64,000 nucleotides of DNA from Methylocaldum sp. 14B (GTDB lineage: Bacteria; Pseudomonadota; Gammaproteobacteria; Methylococcales; Methylococcaceae). Where the stretch lies: NCBI RefSeq assembly GCF_002005105.1, contig NZ_MSCV01000019.1, positions 43,322 through 107,321 of the forward strand, read 5' to 3'. The notes beneath the pieces are model-generated. The model searched no databases and had not been told where the DNA came from. It worked only from the letters and a program-made list of their open reading frames with translations. The translations under genes were made by a program, and so were the position numbers. Positions 1-8,647 of this stretch are shown piece after piece (the stretch's first letter is position 1; every line of letters begins with the position of its first letter).

Positions 1-1
1 C

Positions 2-882
<881 letters not shown>

Positions 883-883
883 G

Positions 884-1234
884 ATGCAGGGCAAAATGTT
901 CCCGGAATCAGATGCAAGAGATCTCAGCAAAGAGAAACGGCTTACCCAAGTTATTTATGCCTTGCAGGCCGCGTCTTTTTTGGTTGGGATCACCTACATC
1001 GTCGCAGCGGTGATTAATTATGTGAAATGGCCGGACGTGGCGGGGACTTGGCTGGAGACCCATTTCCGTTGGCAAATCAGGACCTTTTGGTACGGCATCC
1101 TGTGGGGAATCGTGGGTGGGCTGACTTTGTTCGCTTTCGTAGGCTACGTTATTCTTACGGCCAATACGATCTGGATTGTTTACCGTATCGCCGTGGGGTG
1201 GATGGCGCTAAGCGAAGATCGGCCGGTGAGCTGA
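884..1234 (+). CDS. Small two- or three-helix membrane protein, function unknown
   Basis: 116 residues, starting one base after the murU stop with GGAGG just upstream of the ATG, so probably co-transcribed with murU. After a charged N-terminal stretch (about 25 residues) there are hydrophobic segments at roughly 26-46 and 70-108 and a short basic/acidic tail. The arrangement resembles DUF4870-type small membrane proteins, but I see no diagnostic motif and assign no function. Cysteines and metal-binding residues are absent. Confidence 0.7.
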   Translation: MQGKMFPESDARDLSKEKRLTQVIYALQAASFLVGITYIVAAVINYVKWPDVAGTWLETHFRWQIRTFWYGILWGIVGGLTLFAFVGYVILTANTIWIVYRIAVGWMALSEDRPVS

Positions 1235-1239
1235 CGAAA

Positions 1240-1356
1240 TTGTGAAAAAACCTACTGCGCGGCCCGCCTCTACCTCTGCGATGCTCAACGTACTCCTTTG
1301 TACGCTGCGCTTTTCATAGCGAATATGGGCCGCTCGCGACGGGTTTTTCACAACCT
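1240..1356. repeat. Imperfect inverted-repeat element (REP/MITE-like), about 117 bp
   Basis: The segment is bounded by TTGTGAAAAA at the left and its complement TTTTTCACAA at the right. The inverted similarity continues inward through a GGCCC block for about 26 bp per arm with small mismatches. A smaller hairpin with CGTAC/GTACG arms lies inside. It fills the space between the convergent membrane-protein and phosphatase genes. Nothing in it looks coding. I found no second full copy in the window. Confidence 0.5.
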
Positions 1357-1362
1357 CAAAGG

Positions 1363-1989
1363 TTAAAGTGCGTGCAGCGAACCGCTGTGAAAAACCAGTT
1401 GCCCCAGAAACTCTTCTCCCTGCTCCAGGCATTCGATCCGTGTGATTCCTGCGGTGGCGACCTTGATTCGAAATAGGTTCGACAAAGGGATGTCCAAAAT
1501 ATGGGCGAGCACCATGCGAATGGTGCCGGCGTGGCAAATAATGAGAATATGCTTTCCGGCGTGGCGGTTCAGAATGTCGTTCCAAGCCGAAACGATGCGG
1601 CTTCTGAATTCTGCGAGCCCCTCGGCATCGTCCGGGCGATTGGTCATCGGATCGCGATAAAAACGCTGGATCAGGCCGGGATCGTACTGAGTAATTTCCT
1701 CCCGCGTCTTCCCTTGCCATACACCGAAACCGATTTCCTTCAATCGCGGTTCGATTTCCAGTGGAATGCGGCTTCGCTCGCTCATTTCTTCGGCAAAGGC
1801 TTGGCAGCGGGCGAGAGGGGAGGTGACGATGACCTCCCATGGGTGATGCTGACCGACGGCTGCGCGCATCTGCGACCAGCCCTTGTCGCTTAGGGGATCG
1901 TCCATCTGTCCGCGGTAACGGCTTCCGCCCACGGGCTCGCCGTGGCGCATCAAGTCGATGAGAGTTGAGACGCGCTCGTCGGTAATCAA
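1363..1989 (-). CDS. Histidine phosphatase family protein (phosphoglycerate-mutase-like)
   Basis: 208 residues with the catalytic RHGE motif at about residues 14-17 (phospho-accepting His) and a second conserved His in [13 protein letters not shown] near residue 153. This is the two-histidine branch containing CobC, GpmB and broad-specificity phosphatases. The start is TTG at 1989, overlapping the argH TGA by two bases, so translation is probably coupled to argH; no ATG precedes the RHGE motif. Substrate unknown: alpha-ribazole phosphatase (CobC) is possible, but no cobalamin genes are near. Confidence 0.8.
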   Translation of the reverse strand: MITDERVSTLIDLMRHGEPVGGSRYRGQMDDPLSDKGWSQMRAAVGQHHPWEVIVTSPLARCQAFAEEMSERSRIPLEIEPRLKEIGFGVWQGKTREEITQYDPGLIQRFYRDPMTNRPDDAEGLAEFRSRIVSAWNDILNRHAGKHILIICHAGTIRMVLAHILDIPLSNLFRIKVATAGITRIECLEQGEEFLGQLVFHSGSLHAL

Positions 1990-3383
1990 GTCTTAGCCAC
2001 CTCCTCGAGACGCTGCCGAGCTCGCTTTACGGCCGCCCTGACCTGTTCAGGAGCGGTTCCGCCGAAGTGTTTGCGTGCGCTGACGGAACCTTCCAGCGTC
2101 AGTATTTCGAAAACATCGGGTCCGATCGTAACAGACAATTGTTGCAATTCGGTCAATGACAACTGGGAAAGATCGCGTCCGGTTTCGATGCCCAAGCGCA
2201 CGGCTTTGCCGACGATCTCGTGGGCATCTCGGAACGGAACCCCTTTCCGAACCAGGTAATCCGCCAAATCCGTGGCCGTTGCGTAGCCCTTCTGCGCTGA
2301 TTTGTACATGCCGTCACGATTCGGTCGAACGTGGGGCATCATGTCGGCAAAAGCCCGCAGGCAATTTCGTAAGGTGTCCACCGTATCGAACAGAGGTTCC
2401 TTGTCCTCCTGATTGTCCTTATTGTATGCCAAGGGCTGACTTTTCATCAGTATCAGCAGGCTCATGAGGTGTCCGAAGACGCGCCCCGATTTGCCCCGGA
2501 CGAGTTCCGGTACGTCCGGGTTTTTCTTCTGCGGCATGATGGATGAGCCGGTGCAAAAGGCATCCGGCAAATCGATGAAACCGAACTGGGCCGATGTCCA
2601 TAGAATCAGTTCTTCGGAGAATCGCGACAAGTGCATCATGATGAGGCTGGCACAGGCCGTGAATTCGATGGCGAAATCGCGATCGCTGACCGCGTCCAAA
2701 GAATTCGCAGCCGGTCGGTCGAAGCCGAGCAGTTCGGCGGTATAGAATCGATCAAGCGGAAAGGTTGTGCCGGCCAGGGCTGCCGCGCCCAAAGGCATGA
2801 CGTTGACGCGCTTTCGACAGTCGAGCAGGCGCTCGTAATCTCTCGCCAACATTTCGCACCAAGCCAATAAATGATGGCCGAAGGTTACCGGCTGGGCCAC
2901 CTGGAGATGGGTGAATCCCGGCATGATGGTATCCGCTTCGCGTTCCGCCAAATCGAGCAAGGCCTGCTGAAACCGAAGGATTTCGCCGGTGATCCGGTCG
3001 ATTTCGTGGCGCAGATACAGTCGGACGTCCGTGGCTACCTGGTCGTTGCGGGATCGGCCGGTGTGCAGCTTCTTCCCCGCTTCGCCGATACGCTCGGTAA
3101 GGCGGGCCTCGATATTCATGTGGACGTCTTCGAGCTTAACAGACCAGGAAAATTCGCCGCGTTCGATTTCCGCAAGGATTTGTTCCAATCCGTCCGTAAT
3201 GGTTTCGCATTCCTCTTCGTTTAAGACGCCGATCCGTTTCAGCATCGAGGCGTGGGCAATGGAGCCTCGAATATCGTACGGGGCCAGACGTTTGTCGAAG
3301 TCAACGGATGCGGTAAAAGCTTCTACGAAGGCGTCGGTGGCTTCGGTAAAGCGGCCTGCCCAAGGTTTTGGTTCGCTGCTCAT
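1986..3383 (-). CDS. argH: Argininosuccinate lyase
   Basis: 465 residues, normal for ArgH. It cleaves argininosuccinate to arginine and fumarate, the last step of arginine biosynthesis, as a cytoplasmic tetramer. Visible signatures are [10 protein letters not shown] (107-116), [10 protein letters not shown] (156-165) and the fumarase/lyase signature [11 protein letters not shown] (279-289), whose flexible loop holds the catalytic Ser. The gene is followed at once by the histidine phosphatase. A short hairpin (ATAACC/GGTTAT, 3425-3441) lies just upstream of the start; no clear ArgR box was recognised. Confidence 0.97.
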   Translation of the reverse strand: MSSEPKPWAGRFTEATDAFVEAFTASVDFDKRLAPYDIRGSIAHASMLKRIGVLNEEECETITDGLEQILAEIERGEFSWSVKLEDVHMNIEARLTERIGEAGKKLHTGRSRNDQVATDVRLYLRHEIDRITGEILRFQQALLDLAEREADTIMPGFTHLQVAQPVTFGHHLLAWCEMLARDYERLLDCRKRVNVMPLGAAALAGTTFPLDRFYTAELLGFDRPAANSLDAVSDRDFAIEFTACASLIMMHLSRFSEELILWTSAQFGFIDLPDAFCTGSSIMPQKKNPDVPELVRGKSGRVFGHLMSLLILMKSQPLAYNKDNQEDKEPLFDTVDTLRNCLRAFADMMPHVRPNRDGMYKSAQKGYATATDLADYLVRKGVPFRDAHEIVGKAVRLGIETGRDLSQLSLTELQQLSVTIGPDVFEILTLEGSVSARKHFGGTAPEQVRAAVKRARQRLEEVAKT

Positions 3384-3489
3384 CGGGATCTTGTTAAAAG
3401 AGAACGGCTTTTGTTCCAGTCATTATAACCGGAGTGGTTATTCTTCGAAGATTTTCAGTTGACTGATACGGAAAGTAAATCGCCAAGAC

Positions 3490-3503
3490 TTGACTTAAGT
3501 CAA
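3490..3503. promoter_or_regulatory. Perfect 14-bp palindrome, FNR/DNR-like operator candidate
   Basis: TTGACTTAAGTCAA is a perfect palindrome of the TTGAC-N4-GTCAA form, close to the FNR/ANR/DNR consensus TTGAT-N4-ATCAA. It lies 88 bp upstream of the bacteriohemerythrin start, between divergent argH and the hemerythrin gene. Oxygen- or NO-responsive control of an oxygen-binding protein would make sense, but this is inference from the motif alone. Confidence 0.45.
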
Positions 3504-3591
3504 AAGTACGTCTACGCGGCCGTTATACAGTTCTTCGGCCTATTCGGCATACAGATCACTGAACAAATTCAATATTCAGGAGACAAATCCG

Positions 3592-3999
3592 ATGGCCCTA
3601 ATAGAGTGGACTAAAGAAGCATTTGGAACAAACGTCAGTGAAGCCGACCATCAACATCAGGAAATTTTCGCCATGTTGAACGGCTTGCACGATACCGTCG
3701 CATCGGGTGATCGGCAGGCAGTCGGGCGTCAACTCGATGCACTGATCGATTATGTAGCCATGCATTTCAAGACCGAAGAAGATTTGATGCAGGCTCACGG
3801 ATACCCGGATTACGCTGCGCATAAAGCCAAGCATGACGAGCTGGTGCAGACTTGTCTCGACGTTCAGAAGAAATTCCACGCCGGAGCGCTCGACATTACC
3901 CCGGAAACGACCACGTTCGTCAAAGACTGGCTCGTCAACCACATTCCGAACATCGATAAGCATTACGGTCCGTTTTTTAACGGCAAGGGCGTTGCCTGA
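3592..3999 (+). CDS. Bacteriohemerythrin (diiron oxygen-binding protein)
   Basis: 135-residue single-domain hemerythrin. All seven expected diiron ligands are present: His22, His58, Glu62, His77, His81, His117 and Asp122, in the HxxxE, HxxxH and HxxxxD spacings. The protein is cytoplasmic (no signal peptide) and reversibly binds O2. In methanotrophs a very similar protein is proposed to carry O2 to particulate methane monooxygenase; that role is inferred here. A strong AGGAG ribosome site sits 9 bases before the ATG, and a palindromic operator candidate lies upstream at 3490-3503. Transcribed alone, ending at a hairpin near 4066-4094. Confidence 0.95.
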   Translation: MALIEWTKEAFGTNVSEADHQHQEIFAMLNGLHDTVASGDRQAVGRQLDALIDYVAMHFKTEEDLMQAHGYPDYAAHKAKHDELVQTCLDVQKKFHAGALDITPETTTFVKDWLVNHIPNIDKHYGPFFNGKGVA

Positions 4000-4013
4000 C
4001 GCCGGCAGACAGA

Positions 4014-4094
4014 CTTAAGGGCTGCGTTTTTCCTCATTTCGCAGCTTAAGGCTCGTCATCCTAAAGATTGCCGGCCTCGATGCCGGCAATCTTC
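4014..4094 (+). terminator. Two tandem hairpins after bacteriohemerythrin
   Basis: The first hairpin has arms CTTAAG-GG-CTGCG (4014-4026) and CGCAGCTTAAG (4040-4050), with a two-base bulge. The second is a perfect 10-bp stem, GATTGCCGGC (4066-4075) and GCCGGCAATC (4082-4091), with a 6-base loop and a short TTCGTTATT tail. Together they are a plausible terminator, although the T-run is weak. Confidence 0.6.
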
Positions 4095-4168
4095 GTTATT
4101 CATGATTTATTCACTTCGTTGCCTGTAGTAGCATTTTGGGGAGAAAATAACGAACTCGGATCTTGTAG

Positions 4169-5809
4169 ATGACCCAATCTTCCTGCCTTCCGGCTTGGCA
4201 GTCGCTCAATCGACATTACCGTGAAATCAGCGATCTCCATCTGCGGGATCTGTTCGCTGAAGACCCTCACCGTTTCGAGCGTTTTTCGCTGCGCCTTGAC
4301 GACCTGCTGTTTGACTATTCTAAGAATCGAATCGCGGAACAAACCGTGATGCTATTGCTCGATCTGGCCAGGCAAGCCGGATTGAAAGAAAAAATTGCCG
4401 CCATGTTCCGTGGCGACAAGATCAATGTCACCGAAAACCGTGCCGTATTGCACGTGGCCTTGCGCAACCGCTCCAACCGACCGATTTTCGTCGACGGCAA
4501 GGATGTCATGCCCGATGTCAATCGGGTTTTGACGCAGATGCGTCGGTTCAGCGACTTGGTGCGTTCCGGTGAATGGCGGGGATGTACGGGCAAAGCCATC
4601 ACCGATGTGGTCAACATCGGCATCGGCGGGTCCGATTTGGGGCCGAAAATGGTGGTGAAGGCGCTGTTGCCCTATATGCAGCCCCGGCTGCGCGTTCGCT
4701 TCGTATCCAATGTGGACGAAGCGGATCTTGTCGAGAACCTGAAGGACCTCGACCCCGAAACCACACTGTTCTGCGTTTCATCCAAAACCTTTACCACGCA
4801 GGAAACCATGACGAATGCCCGATCGGCGCGGGAATGGTTTCTGGCCAAAATCAACGATGAAGCCGCTATTGCGAAGCATTTCGTGGCGGTCTCCACCAAT
4901 GCCGAAAAAGTGGCCGAATTCGGCATCGATACCGCCAATATGTTCGAATTCTGGGACTGGGTGGGCGGCCGGTATTCGCTGTGGTCGGCCATCGGCCTGC
5001 CGATCGCCTTGGCCGTCGGCATGGATGCTTTCGAAGCACTGTTGGCCGGCGCCCACAAGGTGGACGAGCATTTCCGAACGGAGCCCTTCGAGCGGAATAT
5101 TCCGGTGATCATGGGGTTGCTCGGCATCTGGTACGCCAATTTTTTCGGCGCCGAATCATATGCCATTCTGCCCTACGATCAATATCTGGAAGATTTGCCG
5201 GCCCATCTTCAGCAGGTCGATATGGAAAGCAACGGCAAGATGGTGGATATCGAAGGCCATCTGATCGCCTACAGCACCGGCCCGATTATCTTCGGCCAAC
5301 CGGGCACCAATGGACAGCATGCCTTTTATCAGTTGATCCATCAAAGCCGAAAGCTGGTTCCTTGCGATTTTATTGCTGCGGCGCAAAGCCATCACGGTCT
5401 CGGCCGGCACCATGAGACACTGATTTCGAATTTCCTCGCTCAACCGGAGGCGTTGATGCGTGGCAAGACCACCGAGGAAGCGACGGCCGAGCTCGAAGCA
5501 GGGGGCGTTACCGGTGAGCAACTGACGGAACTCGCTGCTGCGAAAACTTTCCCCGGCAACAAACCATCCAATTCAATTCTTTATCGAAAACTGACCCCGG
5601 AAACTCTGGGATCGCTGATCGCCTTGTACGAGCACAAGATATTCACTCAGGGCGCGATCTGGAACATCAACTCCTTCGATCAGATGGGGGTCGAGTTGGG
5701 CAAACGGCTGGCGAGAACCATTCTTTCGGAACTGACCGACGACAGTGCGGTTTCGTCTCATGACGCTTCCACCAACGGTCTGATCAATTACTACAAGCAA
5801 TTACGCTAG
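4169..5809 (+). CDS. pgi: Glucose-6-phosphate isomerase
   Basis: 546 residues, typical of the long bacterial PGI. It interconverts glucose-6-phosphate and fructose-6-phosphate; in RuMP-pathway methanotrophs this links fructose-6-phosphate to hexose and glycogen metabolism. Conserved blocks are [11 protein letters not shown], the signature [13 protein letters not shown], the [12 protein letters not shown] segment and the C-terminal signature [10 protein letters not shown]. The gene stands alone between a hairpin terminator and another hairpin at 5845-5885. The ATG has only a weak GGA upstream, so a slightly different start is possible. Confidence 0.97.
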   Translation: MTQSSCLPAWQSLNRHYREISDLHLRDLFAEDPHRFERFSLRLDDLLFDYSKNRIAEQTVMLLLDLARQAGLKEKIAAMFRGDKINVTENRAVLHVALRNRSNRPIFVDGKDVMPDVNRVLTQMRRFSDLVRSGEWRGCTGKAITDVVNIGIGGSDLGPKMVVKALLPYMQPRLRVRFVSNVDEADLVENLKDLDPETTLFCVSSKTFTTQETMTNARSAREWFLAKINDEAAIAKHFVAVSTNAEKVAEFGIDTANMFEFWDWVGGRYSLWSAIGLPIALAVGMDAFEALLAGAHKVDEHFRTEPFERNIPVIMGLLGIWYANFFGAESYAILPYDQYLEDLPAHLQQVDMESNGKMVDIEGHLIAYSTGPIIFGQPGTNGQHAFYQLIHQSRKLVPCDFIAAAQSHHGLGRHHETLISNFLAQPEALMRGKTTEEATAELEAGGVTGEQLTELAAAKTFPGNKPSNSILYRKLTPETLGSLIALYEHKIFTQGAIWNINSFDQMGVELGKRLARTILSELTDDSAVSSHDASTNGLINYYKQLR

Positions 5810-5844
5810 GGTGACGGTCATGAACCCATCCACGCGATGTATTC

Positions 5845-5885
5845 CCGTCAAGAGAAAACGACCCATTCGTCCTTTCTCTTGACGG
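5845..5885 (+). terminator. 13-bp stem hairpin after pgi
   Basis: CCGTCAAGAGAAA (5845-5857) pairs perfectly with TTTCTCTTGACGG (5873-5885). The loop itself contains a small ACGA/TCGT stem. No T-run follows, so this may be a Rho-independent terminator of poor quality, an mRNA 3' stabiliser or a regulatory hairpin for the downstream methyltransferase. Confidence 0.45.
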
Positions 5886-6018
5886 AGAGCGGACCGTGCC
5901 GGTTCCGAAAATAAGGGTCTACTCTCAGGAACTACGCGTAAGTCTGATCTGATCGAATAAACAATGGACTGCACCAGGGGGCGGCGACTCTCTTCAGCGT
6001 GTTTAAAGGAGTTACGGC

Positions 6019-6702
6019 ATGACCGACCTCAATGATCCTACGGCAAGCAATCCAAGCGTGCTAACGCCGGTACATCCGGACATCGAACGTTACTTGACCA
6101 CTCTCGCCGGTTCGGCCGACACCCCGGTTCTCGTGGAGATGGAAGAGTTGGCTCGTCAGCAGAACTTTCCCATCGTCGGGCGTCTGGTCGGATTGTTTCT
6201 GAAGGTCCTCGCCAAAAGTATCGGAGCGAAGCGCATTTTCGAATTCGGCAGCGGTTACGGTTATTCCGCCTACTGGTTCGCAGAGGCCGTCGGGCCGGAC
6301 GGGCGGGTGATCTGTAGCGATGGCGATCCGAACAATCTCTCCAAGGCGGAACATTTTCTCAGCCAAGCCGGGCTGTGGGACCGCGTCGATTTCCGAACCG
6401 GCTTTGCCCAGACCGTCTTCCAGGCTACCGAGGGCGAGTTCGATATCTGCTACAACGACGTGGACAAGGGCGACTATCCCGAAGTGTGGCGCCTTGCCCG
6501 CGAGCGTATCCGGCCAGGCGGGCTTTATATTGCGGACAATGTCTTGTGGCACGGCCGTGTTGCTGCCGAAAACCCCGTCGACATCGTTCCCGGCTGGACC
6601 GACGCTATCCGCGAACATAACCGACTTATCTTCAACGATCCGGAATTCGATGCGTCCATCAACCCGACCCGAGATGGCGTGGTCGTTGCCCGAAGAAAAT
6701 AG
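6019..6702 (+). CDS. SAM-dependent O-methyltransferase (caffeoyl-CoA/COMT type)
   Basis: 227 residues of the O-methyltransferase family 3 fold. Motif I is FEFGSGYGYSAYWFA (around residues 75-89), the acidic residue binding SAM ribose is in ICSDGD, and YNDVDKGDYPE supplies the metal-binding aspartates usual for cation-dependent members; PGGLYIADNVLW is the post-IV block. Soluble and cytoplasmic. A good AAAGGAG site precedes the ATG. Substrate unknown; catechol-like or small hydroxylated compounds are typical. It stands alone, with no pathway context. Confidence 0.85.
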   Translation: MTDLNDPTASNPSVLTPVHPDIERYLTTLAGSADTPVLVEMEELARQQNFPIVGRLVGLFLKVLAKSIGAKRIFEFGSGYGYSAYWFAEAVGPDGRVICSDGDPNNLSKAEHFLSQAGLWDRVDFRTGFAQTVFQATEGEFDICYNDVDKGDYPEVWRLARERIRPGGLYIADNVLWHGRVAAENPVDIVPGWTDAIREHNRLIFNDPEFDASINPTRDGVVVARRK

Positions 6703-7066
6703 AAGGCAAAACTCTTGGGAGCGGTCAGATCGCGTGTGGAACTATCCATACCGACTGAGACCGATTTGGCCAACGTTTATTGCTGGTTGCATTGGTCCCT
6801 GATAAGCGTTCTGGCGCGCGTCACTTTCTGGTGGCGATATCGTAAAGTACATTGACACTAGGTTTCCTCGCTGCGAGATGTCCATCCGAGTCTTAAGCCT
6901 TGATAGTGAATACAGAGCCGTTTGTTGGACTTGAGGCATTCCTTCTGTCGCGCTTTGTGTCGGTAGATCACTATATCTGTCAGTAATTTTTACACTTCTA
7001 GCGGAAAATGTTACGTGGGCGTTGCTCGTTGCGTATAGGTGATTGATTATAAATAATCTTTATGCC

Positions 7067-7083
7067 TTGGCACAAAAATCGCA
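7067..7083 (+). promoter_or_regulatory. Candidate sigma-54 (-24/-12) promoter for the PEP-CTERM gene
   Basis: TTGGCACAAAAATCGCA has the GG-N10-GC spacing of sigma-54 promoters, with a consensus TTGGCAC -24 half and a TCGC -12 half (consensus TTGC). It is 92 bp before the PEP-CTERM start. PEP-CTERM genes in other proteobacteria are controlled by RpoN with the PrsK/PrsR pair, so the match is meaningful. The rest of the gene-free 6703-7174 stretch is AT-rich, with a CGTCGG/CCGACG hairpin at about 7087-7108 in the leader and a TGTCAGTAATTTTTACA motif near 6978-6994 that could be an activator site; I see no gene in it. Confidence 0.5.
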
Positions 7084-7174
7084 GATACGTCGGTGCGATT
7101 AGGCCGACGTTGTTAAGTCAGACTTCGGCATAACATTAACTTAATACTCTGATGCTATCTGGGAGCGACATATC

Positions 7175-8074
7175 ATGAAGATTTATTTGAAGCATATCGT
7201 AGGCGCGGCCGCGCCCCTGCTGTTTGCGCTGAGTACGTCGGCTTACGGCGGCACGGTCGATCTTTTTAGTGAGGGAGATCAGTCCGCTATTGATAATACT
7301 AACGGGGCGGCGTGGAACGGCGATTCCACGACTCTTCCCGGCACCGGGGTGGCTAGCAGCACGGGCACCGGCTTGTCGACTGTGCTGGGCGGTCAGCGTG
7401 ACATTTGGGCAAACTGTATTACTGGTTGCGGCGGCGCTACGGCGGTCTCAGCTGCCGAGGTATTCGGCGGGCAGTTTAAGTTCAGCAATGCATCGGGAGT
7501 GACAGGCGAAGCTATTGTCCAGTGGGACGGCAACGATCAGGATATCGCGCTTAATACCACAGGTTTAGGCGGGTTCGATTTAACTTCGGGCGGCACCATT
7601 CATGCCTTTCAATTAACCACGATCGAATCGGATCTCGGATGGTTCTTCCGCATCGAAGCTTTCACGGATGATGATGAATGGACCAAAATTACGCTGGCCG
7701 CTACCTGTGTGGACGCTAGCGGTCCGGTCGATCCCGGTTGCGAACCTTCTCCGCATGTGTCTACCATTCCCTTTGCGGCCTTCATGGATGGTTCTCTATG
7801 CGGATCTACCGGAACGTCGCCCTATGTAGATGGCGTAGTCGCCATCGAATGCGGCTCCGGCGGTACGGCAAATCTTGCTAAGCTTGGTGCACTACAGGTG
7901 GCACTGAATACCGGTGATGACGTTGCTGGCGGCTCGGCTCCTAGAACCGCAAACCTGGATCTACGTTTGGATAGCGTCGAAACGATTCCTGAGCCCATGA
8001 CGCTGGGACTGCTTGGTATCGGCCTGGTTGCGGCAGGACTCTCTCGCCGGAACGGCAGGGTTGTCGCAGTATAA
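7175..8074 (+). CDS. PEP-CTERM sorting-domain protein (secreted or surface)
   Basis: 299 residues. An N-terminal signal peptide (KIYLKHIVGAAAPLLFALS, cleavage near STSAYG) is followed by a Ser/Thr/Gly/Asp-rich body with a few cysteine pairs (CITGC, CVDASG...CEPS). The C terminus is a textbook PEP-CTERM tag: IPEPMTLGLLGIGLVAAG, then SRRNGR. The tag directs the protein to exosortase (XrtA/EpsH), which cleaves it for delivery to the exopolysaccharide or surface layer. Exosortase itself is not in the window. The mature domain has no recognised enzymatic motif. GGGAG precedes the ATG; a candidate sigma-54 promoter lies upstream and a strong terminator follows. Confidence 0.93.
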   Translation: MKIYLKHIVGAAAPLLFALSTSAYGGTVDLFSEGDQSAIDNTNGAAWNGDSTTLPGTGVASSTGTGLSTVLGGQRDIWANCITGCGGATAVSAAEVFGGQFKFSNASGVTGEAIVQWDGNDQDIALNTTGLGGFDLTSGGTIHAFQLTTIESDLGWFFRIEAFTDDDEWTKITLAATCVDASGPVDPGCEPSPHVSTIPFAAFMDGSLCGSTGTSPYVDGVVAIECGSGGTANLAKLGALQVALNTGDDVAGGSAPRTANLDLRLDSVETIPEPMTLGLLGIGLVAAGLSRRNGRVVAV

Positions 8075-8126
8075 CACCAACCGGTAAATGCCCGGCGTTA
8101 TCGGCTGGGCTCTGGTGATAAGTTAA

Positions 8127-8162
8127 GCGGTTCTGTCATTGCGGCAGAACCGCTTTTTTTTG
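8127..8162 (+). terminator. Intrinsic terminator of the PEP-CTERM gene
   Basis: GCGGTTCTG (8127-8135) pairs perfectly with CAGAACCGC (8145-8153) and is followed by nine T residues. This is the clearest Rho-independent terminator in the first 10 kb. Confidence 0.93.
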
Positions 8163-8460
8163 TGCTTGCGGTCTGTGGACATGCTGGCTTTTTTCGGCTT
8201 TCGGCCTGGCTAAGCATTCGATAAAGGGATTGCATTCTCAATGGTTTCTTTTCTTGTTTACCGCCTACTAAACACCACCATTCGGATTGTGCTTGAACGG
8301 GACGAAGCATCTTCCGACTTCGGAAGAGTTCTGTGCTGAGTCAGCGAACGCTCCGTGCGAGATTTGGCGCCAATCTCTTTTCTCAATATTGCTGTTTGAG
8401 CCCTAATTGCTCCGATTGCCCAAAAGATGCCTTACAATCATGTGACGAATCGGATTGGGG

Positions 8461-8576
8461 TTAATCCGGGGCAGGGATGCCCCGGCGCGGCGACAAGCCG
8501 CGTGAGCCCAGGCCGGGCGTGTACCGGCCTGGGAGGCGGCCCGAAATACCAGGAGGGTATTTACGGGCCTGATTAA
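8461..8576 (+). ncRNA. Candidate structured RNA: four-hairpin multiloop in the prsT leader
   Basis: Four consecutive hairpins can be drawn by eye. H1: CCGGGGC/GCCCCGG (8466-8485, loop AGGGAT). H2: CGCGGC/GCCGCG (8486-8502, loop GACAA). H3: CCCAGGCCGG/CCGGCCTGGG (8507-8533). H4: 13 bp with one bulged A (8538-8569), whose loop is AGGAG. A short TTAATC (8461-8466) and GATTAA (8571-8576) close the whole as a multi-branched domain. It ends 71 bp before the prsT-like start. It does not match guanidine, c-di-GMP (GEMM) or other riboswitch consensus sequences I know. A tandem REP-type repeat is the alternative. The flanking parts of the 8163-8647 gap hold no gene I can see. Confidence 0.5.
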
Positions 8577-8647
8577 TAATTTCAGTCATTTTCCCAATAG
8601 GTCTTTAGCCTCTAGGTCATTTGTAAACCGAACATTGGAGATGCTTC

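Noticed and set aside
8163..8200. A possible sigma-54 promoter at TGGCTTTTTTCGGC upstream of prsT.
   Set aside because: The GG and GC are separated by 9, not 10 bases, and the -12 half is poor.
8461..8576. Calling the prsT leader structure a c-di-GMP (GEMM) or guanidine riboswitch.
   Set aside because: The conserved core sequences of those classes are not present; only the multi-hairpin shape is seen.
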